A stretch of 35,712 bases of DNA, taken from contig CAMLSB010000004.1 in NCBI GenBank assembly GCA_946482565.1, positions 1-35,712 on the forward strand, written 5' to 3'. The translations under genes were made by a program, and so were the position numbers. The notes below the pieces were generated by a model. The model had not been told where the DNA came from. It made no database searches and saw only the letters and a list, made by a program, of their open reading frames with translations. The DNA comes from an uncultured Lysobacteraceae bacterium. GTDB taxonomy: Bacteria > Pseudomonadota > Gammaproteobacteria > Xanthomonadales > Xanthomonadaceae. Below are positions 8,501 to 15,927 of the stretch, in pieces (within the stretch, counting starts at the first letter, position 1; each line of letters begins with the position of its first letter).

Positions 8501-10521
8501 AAGGTCACCGTAGTGGACCGGATGTTGCCCGCGGTCCCGCTGAGGCCGTTGCCCGACGGCGCGACGACCAGCTGCACGGTCACCGCCTGCGCCGGGAGTT
8601 GCAGGGTCTTGCCCGTCGCCACGCCCGGGGTCATGGTCCAGGTGCTGTTCGCGCCGCCATTGATGGTGACCGGCGTGACCGTGTCGGCGCCCTGCGGCGT
8701 GCGGCTCGAGGTGCCGTTGTCGTAGGCGTAGAGCACCTTGTTGCCGGACGCGGCGACCTGCGATTGCGACACCACCACCGTCGGCGCGGCGACGCTTCCA
8801 CCGGTGCCGCCCGGCACCACGATCGTCGCCGTGTTGTCGATCGCGGTCCCGGGCGTCGCGCCCGCGGCCACGGTGACGTCGAGGACGATCGTGACCGTGC
8901 CGCCCGCCGGGATCGCGATACCGGTGATGTCCAGGTAGCCCGTCCCGTTCGCCCCGCCGCCGCCTGTCGAACTGTCCGTACTGCCCGCCGGCTTGCTGAC
9001 GACGCTGAAACCGGTGACGTTGGCCGGGATGTCGTCGGTGACGCTGGCATTGGACGCAGCCGCGCCGCCGCTTTCCGCCAGGGTGATCGTGTAGCGCAGC
9101 GTGTCGCCGGGGTCCGCGTCGCCGCCGTTGAGGTCCACGACGGTCTTGGTGGTGCCGGCGCCGGAGAGGTCCGGGTGCAGGATCGTCGTCGCGTCGCTGT
9201 CGGAATTGTTGGCGGCGACGTTGTCGAAGACGCCGTTGGACACCGTGGCGACGTTGTTGACGGACGCCGGCGCCCCGGAATCGATCGTCACGCCGACGAT
9301 GATCGACGGCAGGTTCGCGCCGCTGGCGACGCTGGACGTCGTGGTGCACGTCACCGTGGGTGCGCTGTAGCTGCAGCTCCAGCCGGTCCCGGATGCGGAC
9401 GCGTAGGTCAGCCCGGTGGGGATGGTATCGGTGACCGTGGTCGTCCCGGTGGCCGGCTGCGGCCCGTTGTTGTGGACCGCCAGCGTGTAGCTGCCGCTCC
9501 CACCGGCCGCCCAGGTTCCCGAATGCGTGCTGTCGATCGCGAGGTCGGCGACCGGTTCGTTGGTCACGCTGATGATCTGCGCGGTGAGGTAGACGTCGTC
9601 GTCGCCGGTCGAATAGAACGTCGTCGCGGTCGTCTGGCCCGCCGAGAGGTAGGCGCTGACATCGTAGGTATCGATGTCGACGCCCCACGAGGAACTGTTG
9701 CCGTCGGTGTTGATGGTGGAGTTGTACTGGTTGCCCGCCGGGCTGTAGGCATCGGTCAGCGCGTTGCCGTTGAAGCTGGTCGATTCGCTATAGCCGTTCA
9801 GCGCGGTGCTGATGTCGGGATCGCCGCCCCAGGTGATCGCGGTGTACTTGCCGTCGATCCCGCTGGCCGGGATCTTGAAGTTGCCCGGGGTCTTGGTGAT
9901 GCTGCTTCCGTAGACGTGCTCGAGGCCGTCGAAGATGTTGATGACGCGCAGCGGCTCCGTCGACTTCTCGTAGACCACCACCAGGCCCCAGCCGGCGATC
10001 ACGCCCTGGTAGGTGCAGTACAGGGCGCCCCCCGGCGTGTCGGTGACCTGCGCGTTGAGCCCGCCGAAGGTGTAGGTGCCGTTGCCACCCACGTAGGCGG
10101 TGACGTCGACGACGCCACCGAAGTAATTGTAGTCCTGGCCCAGGAAGGTCAGCGTGTCGTTGTACTGGCTGTCGGCGGAAAGCGAATAGCCGTTGAAGGT
10201 GATGTCGTAGTCGGCGGTATCCCCGTCGCCCACGAAGTACAGGTAGGCGGCGCGGATCGTGGCGCCGGCCGGCACGCCGCTGATGGCGGCCGAACTGCTC
10301 GACTGGATGGCGCAGGGATCGACACCGTTGGGCTGGGTCCGCAGGCTGCCGCCGGTCACGACATAGTTGATGTTGCCGGCGAGGCTCTTGGTGTTGGAGA
10401 TCGTCGGCGTCGCGAGGGCCGGCGAGGCCAGCGCCCCCAGCAGCCACCAGGCGCATGCAAACGCCCACGCCGGCCAGCGGCATGGCCATCCCGGGCCACT
10501 TGTTTTCCCCCTGCGCAACAC
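5506..10521 (-). CDS. giant DUF11-repeat surface protein (third of three paralogues)
   Basis: This is a 1671-aa secreted protein of unknown function, probably a surface fibre or adhesin. A GTG start (followed by TTG) has GGGGAGG just upstream. The signal peptide is about 1-38 (cleaved after ALA). The N-terminal head, about 39-322, carries AAYLYFVGDG, VVDVTAYVGGNGTYTFGGL and GWGLVVVYE, resembling DUF3344-type surface domains (tentative). Then follow DUF11 (323-447), a K-VVDLNGGD domain (448-590), an unassigned KVLYAY domain (592-758) and a DPFG domain (759-868). The whole cassette repeats at 870-1410. A prealbumin-like domain (1411-1520) and the shared C-terminal module (1527-1671, ending RVRIR) complete it. 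Paired cysteines occur in each DUF11 domain (GWSC...VTC). There is no LPXTG, GlyGly-CTERM or T9SS-like tail. It is the last gene of the cluster, 119 bp after its paralogue, and the most divergent at the C-terminus. Confidence 0.85.
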   Translation of the reverse strand: MLRRGKTSGPGWPCRWPAWAFACAWWLLGALASPALATPTISNTKSLAGNINYVVTGGSLRTQPNGVDPCAIQSSSSAAISGVPAGATIRAAYLYFVGDGDTADYDITFNGYSLSADSQYNDTLTFLGQDYNYFGGVVDVTAYVGGNGTYTFGGLNAQVTDTPGGALYCTYQGVIAGWGLVVVYEKSTEPLRVINIFDGLEHVYGSSITKTPGNFKIPASGIDGKYTAITWGGDPDISTALNGYSESTSFNGNALTDAYSPAGNQYNSTINTDGNSSSWGVDIDTYDVSAYLSAGQTTATTFYSTGDDDVYLTAQIISVTNEPVADLAIDSTHSGTWAAGGSGSYTLAVHNNGPQPATGTTTVTDTIPTGLTYASASGTGWSCSYSAPTVTCTTTSSVASGANLPSIIVGVTIDSGAPASVNNVATVSNGVFDNVAANNSDSDATTILHPDLSGAGTTKTVVDLNGGDADPGDTLRYTITLAESGGAAASNASVTDDIPANVTGFSVVSKPAGSTDSSTGGGGANGTGYLDITGIAIPAGGTVTIVLDVTVAAGATPGTAIDNTATIVVPGGTGGSVAAPTVVVSQSQVAASGNKVLYAYDNGTSSRTPQGADTVTPVTINGGANSTWTMTPGVATGKTLQLPAQAVTVQLVVAPSGNGLSGTAGNIRSTTVTLLNGGTPIATSAAVNIVGNSGTQLRTYTINIPATTINPANGLNFRVANGNGTANRRIAVSQRVAGPGSSTMTFTASTVISVDSAGLYSAAYPSNATLSSFTQGATAYVRAVISDPFGSYDVNAASLKLTDANGVVQANNLVMTQVADSGVASRTFEYAYALPGNAAVGNWTATVTGNEGTEGQVTHVANTAFLVGLPVLSIAKSHSGNFTAGTNGSYTLVVTNNSLSAVAGTTTVTDTLPAGLTYAGATGTGWSCGAAGQVVTCTNGAGVPASSSLPAITLTVAVGGSLGTSVANQAQVANPNVNGGAAQVGNIDTATVLHADLSGAGTTKDVVDLNGGDAAPGDTLRYTVTLAESAGAAAYGVSVTDDIPANVTGFNVVSVPAGSTNASTGGGGANGTGYLNVTGIAIPANGTATIVFDVTVAAGATAGMTINNTATINNPNGPGAAPVAPLVTVLQSQVAASGNKVLYVYANQTMSRTRQAGNASMTVNEASTADFTLGAVKKPLVLTPGSTVTVSLITYANGSIGNARTVSVQLYKNGTTQVGTAAGTTPNFTSATPTLRNFTFTVAAGAAGALAAGDTLVLRVTNSSAGSGTRSLGIDQFDGTNRSTVSFATATVINVDSVNAYNTAYSGTGTSVRYLPGGTVYVRAVISDPFGSDDVNHATVTITNPAGTVKVNAGAMGQVAEDTVNATRTFEYTYVLPSNARLGSWTASVKGYEGVENTITHTGNASFNVEGAITLGGTWGGTATAGDTVSLSISGGTTATAGSSTAPSTVSPASATSAAGTTITLGEAFTVGLSGTYTVELACSKASDSSIVVVSGSGLSRTITMPDDSSVNCVWDNSKTVPLTVVKLTTVVSDPVNLTVNPKRIPGAVVEYQVIVTNPAAKPIDPNSVFVRDPMPPQVVLRVADLGGAGSGPVSFSNGSPPSGMTYTFVDLANLTDDLQFSNDSGVTWNYVPSPDADGYDAAVTGLRVNPKGTFGANNAQFTVKFRVRIR

Positions 10522-10608
10522 GCCCTCCCCTGTGACGCGAACCGCCGGCGGGCCGGTGGCGCGCCTCCCGGTATCCTGGGCATCAGGAAATAGCGCGATC
10601 CGGCTCCA

Positions 10609-10640
10609 GGCGCAACCCTTGCGCCCGCCACGCCGGCGGG
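10609..10640 (-). terminator. two adjoining GC hairpins right after the stop of the 1565-aa gene, no T tract
   Basis: CCCGCC (10624-10629) pairs with GGCGGG (10635-10640), and GGCGCAA (10609-10615) pairs with TTGCGCC (10619-10625) around a CCC loop. The two share two bases and are therefore mutually exclusive. They directly follow the TAA at 10641. Without a U-run this may be an mRNA 3' stabiliser or a weak pause site rather than an intrinsic terminator. The rest of the 119-bp gap up to 10521 shows only the GGGGAGG ribosome binding site of the next gene. Confidence 0.4.
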
Positions 10641-11100
10641 TTACTCGATCCGCATCCGCAACTTGATCGTGAATTGCGCGCTGTCGGCGTTGAGCGCGCC
10701 CTTGGGGTTGATCCGCACGTTCGTCACCGCGGGATCCGTGCCATTGCCGCCGATGGCGGGCGTATACGTCCAGGTCGCGCCGCCATCATTGGAAAATGCG
10801 ATGTCGTCGCCGGTGTTGCCCAGCGCGGTGAATGTGTAGGTCATCCCGCTGGCGGGCGAGCCGTCCACGTACTTCACGGGCCCGGAGCCGGACGCACCGA
10901 TGTCGGCCACGCGCAGGTCCATGTGCGCAGGCACCTGGTCGGCAATGAAGATCGTGTTGCTGTCGACCGGATTCGCGGCGGGGTTGGTGACGATGATCTG
11001 GTATTCGACGATCGCGCCGGGAATCGCTTTCGGGTTCGTCGTGCCGTTGACGGGATCGGAGACCGTCGTGGAGAGCTTCACCACCGTCAGCGCCACCGTT
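10641..11100. repeat. near-identical copy of the 3' end of the neighbouring paralogue (copy 1)
   Basis: The last ~450 bp of this gene align without gaps to 15468-15927, roughly nine bases in ten identical by eye. The encoded modules differ at only about nine of 145 residues. Similarity falls quickly further into the gene. See the matching copy. Confidence 0.85.
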
Positions 11101-14100
11101 TTCGAGTTGCTCCAGGCGCAGGCCACCCCGCTGTCCGACGGCATGGCGATGGTGCGCGACAAGCCGGTGCCGCTCACCGTCACCGTGCCGCCGTCCTTGG
11201 TGCGCGTGCAGGCCAGGGAAATGGTGTAGTTGCCCGCGCTGCCGCTGGTAAACGCTTCGGCGAGCGTCAGCGTGGTGCCGCCCGACGCTACGGCCGTCGC
11301 TGCCGTGGTGCCGCCCCCCGCGGTCGATGTACCGGCGGCATTCGTGATCGCGCCGCCGATGGTGAGGCTGACGCTATCGCCTGCGTTGGCACCCGGGCCC
11401 CAGCTCTTGCCGAGCGACACGCCGCCCTGGATGACGAAGCCGACGTTCCGGACGTCCTGCACCTTGTCCTCGACGCCCTCCTTCGCCGTGATCTTCGCGG
11501 TCCAGCCGCCCCACGGCGCGTTGCCGGGCACGATGAAGATGAACTCGTAGGAACGGCTGCCGTCCAGCAGGTTCGCGTCGGCCAGTGGCGTCATCGTGCC
11601 GGTGGCCACGGTCGCTCCCGAAGGATCGGTGATCGTGACCGGGACGCTGCTGATGTCGTCGGAGCCGAACGGATCGCTGACCGTCGCCCGTACGTAGACC
11701 GCGTCGTTCGCGATGTATGCCGCCCTCTGCGCGTTCCCGGCGGACGCCGGCTGCGCGTACACGTCGGCGGCGTCGATCTTGATGACGGTGGTCGTATTGA
11801 AGGTGAGGTAGCTATAAGGGTCCTGCGGCGCTCCCGGAATCGCGGCGTAGCGCTGGTAGACGGCGATGTTGTTGCCGTTCGTGCCGCTGCGGTTCTGTAT
11901 CCTAAGATAGAGCGACTGCCCCGGATTGAGCGTCGGCGGGCTGGAGATGCTGAAGCTGATCGCCTTGTCGGCCGGCGTCGCGTTGTTGACAGTCACGACC
12001 GCCGTGGTCCCGAGCTGCGTGCCGGCATTGGTGTAGAGCCCGACCCAGACCGTCCTGGACGTCCCGAGATTCGATCCGGCGGTCGCCATCACGATATTGC
12101 CGGTGATCGTGCCCGGCAACGCCAGCGTCCTGTCGGTCGTAACGACCGGATACATCTCCCAGTCGACGAAGGCGTTGCCGTTGGCGATCGCCACCGCCGT
12201 GCCATCGTTCGTCGGGCGCGCGCGGCGCAGCTGGCTGGTGATTCCGCTGTCGTTGCGCAGGTACAGGTACTTGTCGCCGTTCGCGACCGGTGCCGGGACC
12301 GTCACCGTGACCTGCGGCGCCACCGCCGACGCGTTGCTGCCGCCCGGGTTGGTGATGACCGCAATATTGTCGATGGTGGACGCATTGGGGGCCGCAGCCG
12401 CGATGGTCACCTGGTAGACGACGGTCGCAGTGCCGTTGGCCGGGACGGTGATGCCGCTGATGGCAAGCTTGCCGGTATTGTTCGCGCCGCCGGTCGTGGT
12501 GGATGTATCGATGCTACCGGCCGGCTTGCTGACCACGGTCAGGCTGCCCACGCGCGCCGACATGTCGTCCGCGATCGAGACGTTGTTCGCGACCGAACCG
12601 GCGCTTTCCTTGAGGGTGATGGTGTATTCCAGGACGTCGCCGCGCTCCGCATCGCCGCCGTTGAGGTCCATCACCGTCTTGGTCGACGTCGACAGCACCG
12701 GGAACGGCGCCGCGACCGTGAAGTTGCCGGTGAGGCTGTGGAAGACCTCGTGTTCGGTGCCCTCCCACGCGGTCACCTTGGCGCTCCAGCTGCCCAGCGA
12801 CGCCGTGGCGGACGGCACCGTATACGCGTAGACGAAGGTCTTGGTGGTCGTCGTCGTGAGCGCCGGCACCTCGCTCATGTTGGCCGTCGTCTGCCCTGCG
12901 CCGCTGGCGTTGGCGATCGCGATCGAGGGGGTCGTGCCGCCCGGCGACGTATTGATGTCGCCGCTGCCGAAAGGGTCGCTCACGACCGCGCACAGGTACA
13001 CCGTGCTGCCGGCCTGGTACGGTGCGGTGAGCTCCGGGCCGCTGCACGTCGCATCGCCGTATTCCTTGACGGACTCGACCTTGATGACCGTGGAATTGGC
13101 GAGCGTGGCGGTGCTGCGCGTGCCGCCGGAGTACTGCTCCACCCAGAGATAGCGATTGTCGTTGCTGCTTGGATTGATGATGCGAAGGCGCAGCGTATTC
13201 CCGGCGGGAACGGTCGCCCCGCCGGAAACCACGGTCAGGTTCAGCGTGGACACCGTGTAACCGTTGTACTTGAAGCTTGGGTTGGATCCCGTGTTGGTCG
13301 CAATGACGGCATTGGTGGTGCCGTTGCGAAGCTCCGCAGTCCAGAAGGCGTCGTCGTTGGTCCGGCAAGTCTGGGAGCCCGAGGTGTTTCGGCTGCACTT
13401 CACCAGCAATTGGATGCTGACCGTGGAATTCCCCGCGAGCGTCACGCTGCCCGGCAGGACGATATCCCAGTCCTCGCCGGTGTTGGAACGGGAAATGTAG
13501 CCTGCGGTGCCGCCTCCGGTTTGCTTCGTACGCGACAGGGCGAGGCTGTCGTAGACGTAAAGCACCTTCCCCGATACCGGCGCCGCCGACTGCGACACGG
13601 TGACCGTCGGCGCCACCGCCGTCCCGCCGGTGCCGTTCGGGTCCGGATTGTCGATGGTCGCGGTGTTGTCGATCGTGGTTCCGGCAGTCGTCCCCGCGCT
13701 GAGGGTGACGCGATACACGATGGTGGCACTGCCACTGGCGGGCACGGTGATGCCGCCGATGGCGAGCCTGCCGGCACCGTTGGCTCCGCCGCCAGTCGTC
13801 GATGTATTGGTGCTGCCTGCCGGGCTGCTGACCACGGTCAGGCTGCCCACGTGCAGCGGCATGTCATCGGCAACGGAGACGTTGCCGGCCGCGATGCCCG
13901 ATGTTTCATTCAGGGTGATCGTGTACTCGAGCACGTCTCCCGGCTGCGCGTCCCCGCCGTTGAGGTCCACCACGCTCTTCGTCGACGTCGACAGGTTGGA
14001 ATGGAGGATGGCGGTAGGGTCGCCGGTGGTGCTGACGGCGCTGTTCGGGCACACGCCGTTGGCCGCGACCTCGCAGACGTTGAAGACCAGCGTCGAGGTG

Positions 14101-15338
14101 GTCGGGTCGGTGACCTCGGCATTGTTGGTGATCGTCGAGGGTGCGTTGCCCGCGATGCTGACGTTGATCGTGATCGGCGGGAATGTCTTCGACGTCGTCA
14201 GGTCCTGGAGCGAGGTCGCGTCGCAGGTCACCACCTGCCCCACGGCCGAGCAGCTCCAGCCGGTACCGCTCGCCGACACGTAGGTCAGCCCGGTGGGCAA
14301 GGTATCGACGACGCGAACCGGTTGCGGCTCCGTCGGCGGATTGACCTCGGGATAGACGACGGTGTTGGCGACGTTGATAGTGTACGCGCCGGTGCCACCC
14401 GCCTTGAAGACGCCGGTGTGCGTCTTGACCAGCGAAAGGCCGATCGTGTGGTACTTGACGCCGAACAGCACGCCCTGCAGGCCGTTGCCCAGCATCGTGG
14501 CCGTCACCGTGCCCGGGCTGTTGTCGGTGGTGAAGACATAACTGCCTTCGCCGTCGCCGCCCGCGTCCGTGCCCGCGATGTCGACGGTCTGGGTACCGGT
14601 GCTGCTGCCCACGATGGTCGGAGGGCTCAGCGTGGGCATGTTGCGTGCGGGGTTGGATTCGCCCGGCGCACTGACCAGGCTCCAGTTGGCGCCGGTCGTG
14701 GTGAAGGACAGCGTTTCGCCGGCATTGCTCGATTCGCCGTCGGCCGCCACGAACACGAACGGCAGTTCGGTAGAGCCGTTGGCGTGCAGGATCAGGTTGG
14801 ACAACGCCACCGTGTCCTGCGGTGCATTCTGGTTGTTCGTGTCCTGGTAAAGGATCGGCTTGCCGGGAATATTGTTGAAGGCGCTGTTGCCGAAGGCCGC
14901 GCCGCTCCACGAAGGCACGGCGACCGCGTACATGTTGTTGCCGGCGGTGTTGCCAGGCGTGATCTTCAGGTTGAAGGTGAGGTAGGCGCCGCCGCGCAGG
15001 TTGACCTGGAAGCCCTGGCCGGATCCGGTCTTGGCCGCGGTCAGGTTCAACCCTGTGAAATCGATCCAGCAGTAGGCGCCGAAATCGACCGGACCGTCCG
15101 CGCCTTTCGTCGTGGCCGGGGCACAGGTCGTGACGGTCTGCGCCCATGCCGCCTGTCCCGGCGCCAGCCAACCGAACAGCACCAGGGCAATGAGGGGCAG
15201 GGAGAGGAAGCGCCGTGGCTTCAGCCATGCCGAGTGCGCGACGGCAGGGCATGCCAGCACGAGCAGGAATCGAACGACCGCAAATACGGACCGCACTTCG
15301 ACGATGTTCCGGAAGAACCGGCGACCACCTGCAAGCAA
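10641..15338 (-). CDS. giant DUF11-repeat surface protein with CshA fibrillar-adhesin-like head
   Basis: This 1565-aa secreted protein is a paralogue of its neighbours but has a different head. Residues about 70-300 contain GAYCWIDFTGLNL, PSWSGAAFGNSAF, IPGKPILYQD, FVFVAADGES and GETLSFTTTGANW, the pattern of the CshA non-repetitive fibrillar-adhesin domain of streptococci. A DUF11 domain (301-445) with GWSC...VTC follows. Then come DLNGGD (448-590), KVLYVY (591-757) and DPFG (758-877) domains, and a second DLNGGD/KYLYLR/DPFG set (880-1305) that lacks the second DUF11. A prealbumin-like domain (1306-1415) and the shared C-terminal module (1420-1565, ending RMRIE) close it. The first open codon is TTG at 15338, with GTG at 15296 as alternative. 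No ATG is in frame before the signal peptide core FLSLPLIALVLFGWLAPG, so the true start is uncertain. Confidence 0.82.
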   Translation of the reverse strand: MLAGGRRFFRNIVEVRSVFAVVRFLLVLACPAVAHSAWLKPRRFLSLPLIALVLFGWLAPGQAAWAQTVTTCAPATTKGADGPVDFGAYCWIDFTGLNLTAAKTGSGQGFQVNLRGGAYLTFNLKITPGNTAGNNMYAVAVPSWSGAAFGNSAFNNIPGKPILYQDTNNQNAPQDTVALSNLILHANGSTELPFVFVAADGESSNAGETLSFTTTGANWSLVSAPGESNPARNMPTLSPPTIVGSSTGTQTVDIAGTDAGGDGEGSYVFTTDNSPGTVTATMLGNGLQGVLFGVKYHTIGLSLVKTHTGVFKAGGTGAYTINVANTVVYPEVNPPTEPQPVRVVDTLPTGLTYVSASGTGWSCSAVGQVVTCDATSLQDLTTSKTFPPITINVSIAGNAPSTITNNAEVTDPTTSTLVFNVCEVAANGVCPNSAVSTTGDPTAILHSNLSTSTKSVVDLNGGDAQPGDVLEYTITLNETSGIAAGNVSVADDMPLHVGSLTVVSSPAGSTNTSTTGGGANGAGRLAIGGITVPASGSATIVYRVTLSAGTTAGTTIDNTATIDNPDPNGTGGTAVAPTVTVSQSAAPVSGKVLYVYDSLALSRTKQTGGGTAGYISRSNTGEDWDIVLPGSVTLAGNSTVSIQLLVKCSRNTSGSQTCRTNDDAFWTAELRNGTTNAVIATNTGSNPSFKYNGYTVSTLNLTVVSGGATVPAGNTLRLRIINPSSNDNRYLWVEQYSGGTRSTATLANSTVIKVESVKEYGDATCSGPELTAPYQAGSTVYLCAVVSDPFGSGDINTSPGGTTPSIAIANASGAGQTTANMSEVPALTTTTTKTFVYAYTVPSATASLGSWSAKVTAWEGTEHEVFHSLTGNFTVAAPFPVLSTSTKTVMDLNGGDAERGDVLEYTITLKESAGSVANNVSIADDMSARVGSLTVVSKPAGSIDTSTTTGGANNTGKLAISGITVPANGTATVVYQVTIAAAAPNASTIDNIAVITNPGGSNASAVAPQVTVTVPAPVANGDKYLYLRNDSGITSQLRRARPTNDGTAVAIANGNAFVDWEMYPVVTTDRTLALPGTITGNIVMATAGSNLGTSRTVWVGLYTNAGTQLGTTAVVTVNNATPADKAISFSISSPPTLNPGQSLYLRIQNRSGTNGNNIAVYQRYAAIPGAPQDPYSYLTFNTTTVIKIDAADVYAQPASAGNAQRAAYIANDAVYVRATVSDPFGSDDISSVPVTITDPSGATVATGTMTPLADANLLDGSRSYEFIFIVPGNAPWGGWTAKITAKEGVEDKVQDVRNVGFVIQGGVSLGKSWGPGANAGDSVSLTIGGAITNAAGTSTAGGGTTAATAVASGGTTLTLAEAFTSGSAGNYTISLACTRTKDGGTVTVSGTGLSRTIAMPSDSGVACAWSNSKTVALTVVKLSTTVSDPVNGTTNPKAIPGAIVEYQIIVTNPAANPVDSNTIFIADQVPAHMDLRVADIGASGSGPVKYVDGSPASGMTYTFTALGNTGDDIAFSNDGGATWTYTPAIGGNGTDPAVTNVRINPKGALNADSAQFTIKLRMRIE

Positions 15339-15467
15339 AACCCTGCGCCCCCTGTTGCGCAGCCCCCGGAGACCGGGACCCTCGATTACGTCACCATACT
15401 ATCGATGCTGCGTCGCCGCCTGCGACAAAGGTCATGGTCGGCGAAACGAAGCGCCCCACGATGCGCT
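15339..15467. other. 129-bp gap between two giant genes, short hairpin only
   Basis: The only structure I see is GTCGC (15412-15416) / GCGAC (15422-15426). On the minus strand an AT-richer TAGTAT (15401-15396) follows a TTGTCG (15429-15424), but the 22-bp spacing is too long for a standard promoter. No gene is visible. Confidence 0.4.
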
Positions 15468-15927
15468 CTACTCGATCCGCATGCGCAGCTTGATCGTGAA
15501 TTGCGCGTTGCTGGCGTTGAACGCGCCCTTGGGGTTGATCCGCACGTTCGTCACCGCGGGATCCGTGCCATTGCCGTCGATGGCGGGCGTATACGTCCAG
15601 GTCGCGCCGCCATCATTGGAGAATGCGATGTCGTCGCCGGTGTTGCCCAGTGCCGTGAAGGTGTAGGTCATCCCGCTGGCGGGCGAGCCGTTCACGTACT
15701 GCACGGGCCCCGACCCGGGCGCGCCGATGTCGGCCACGCGCAGGTCCATGTGCGCCGGTACCTGGTCGGCGATGAAAATCGTGTTGCTGTCGACCGGATT
15801 CGCGGCGGGATTGGTGACGATGATCTGGTATTCGACGATCGCGCCGGGAATCGCCTTCGGGTTGGTCGTGCCGTTGACGGGATCGGAGACCGTCGTGGAG
15901 ACCTTCACCACCGTCAGCGGCACGGTC
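15468..15927. repeat. near-identical copy of the 3' end of the neighbouring paralogue (copy 2)
   Basis: This direct repeat of 10641-11100 begins exactly at the stop codon (TAG here, TAA in the other copy) and covers the shared C-terminal module. Identity is much higher than in the rest of the two genes, which fits recent duplication or gene conversion. Confidence 0.85.

Noticed and set aside
15396..15429. internal promoter before the CshA-headed gene
   Set aside because: TTGTCG and TAGTAT are 22 bp apart, too far for a standard sigma-70 promoter.
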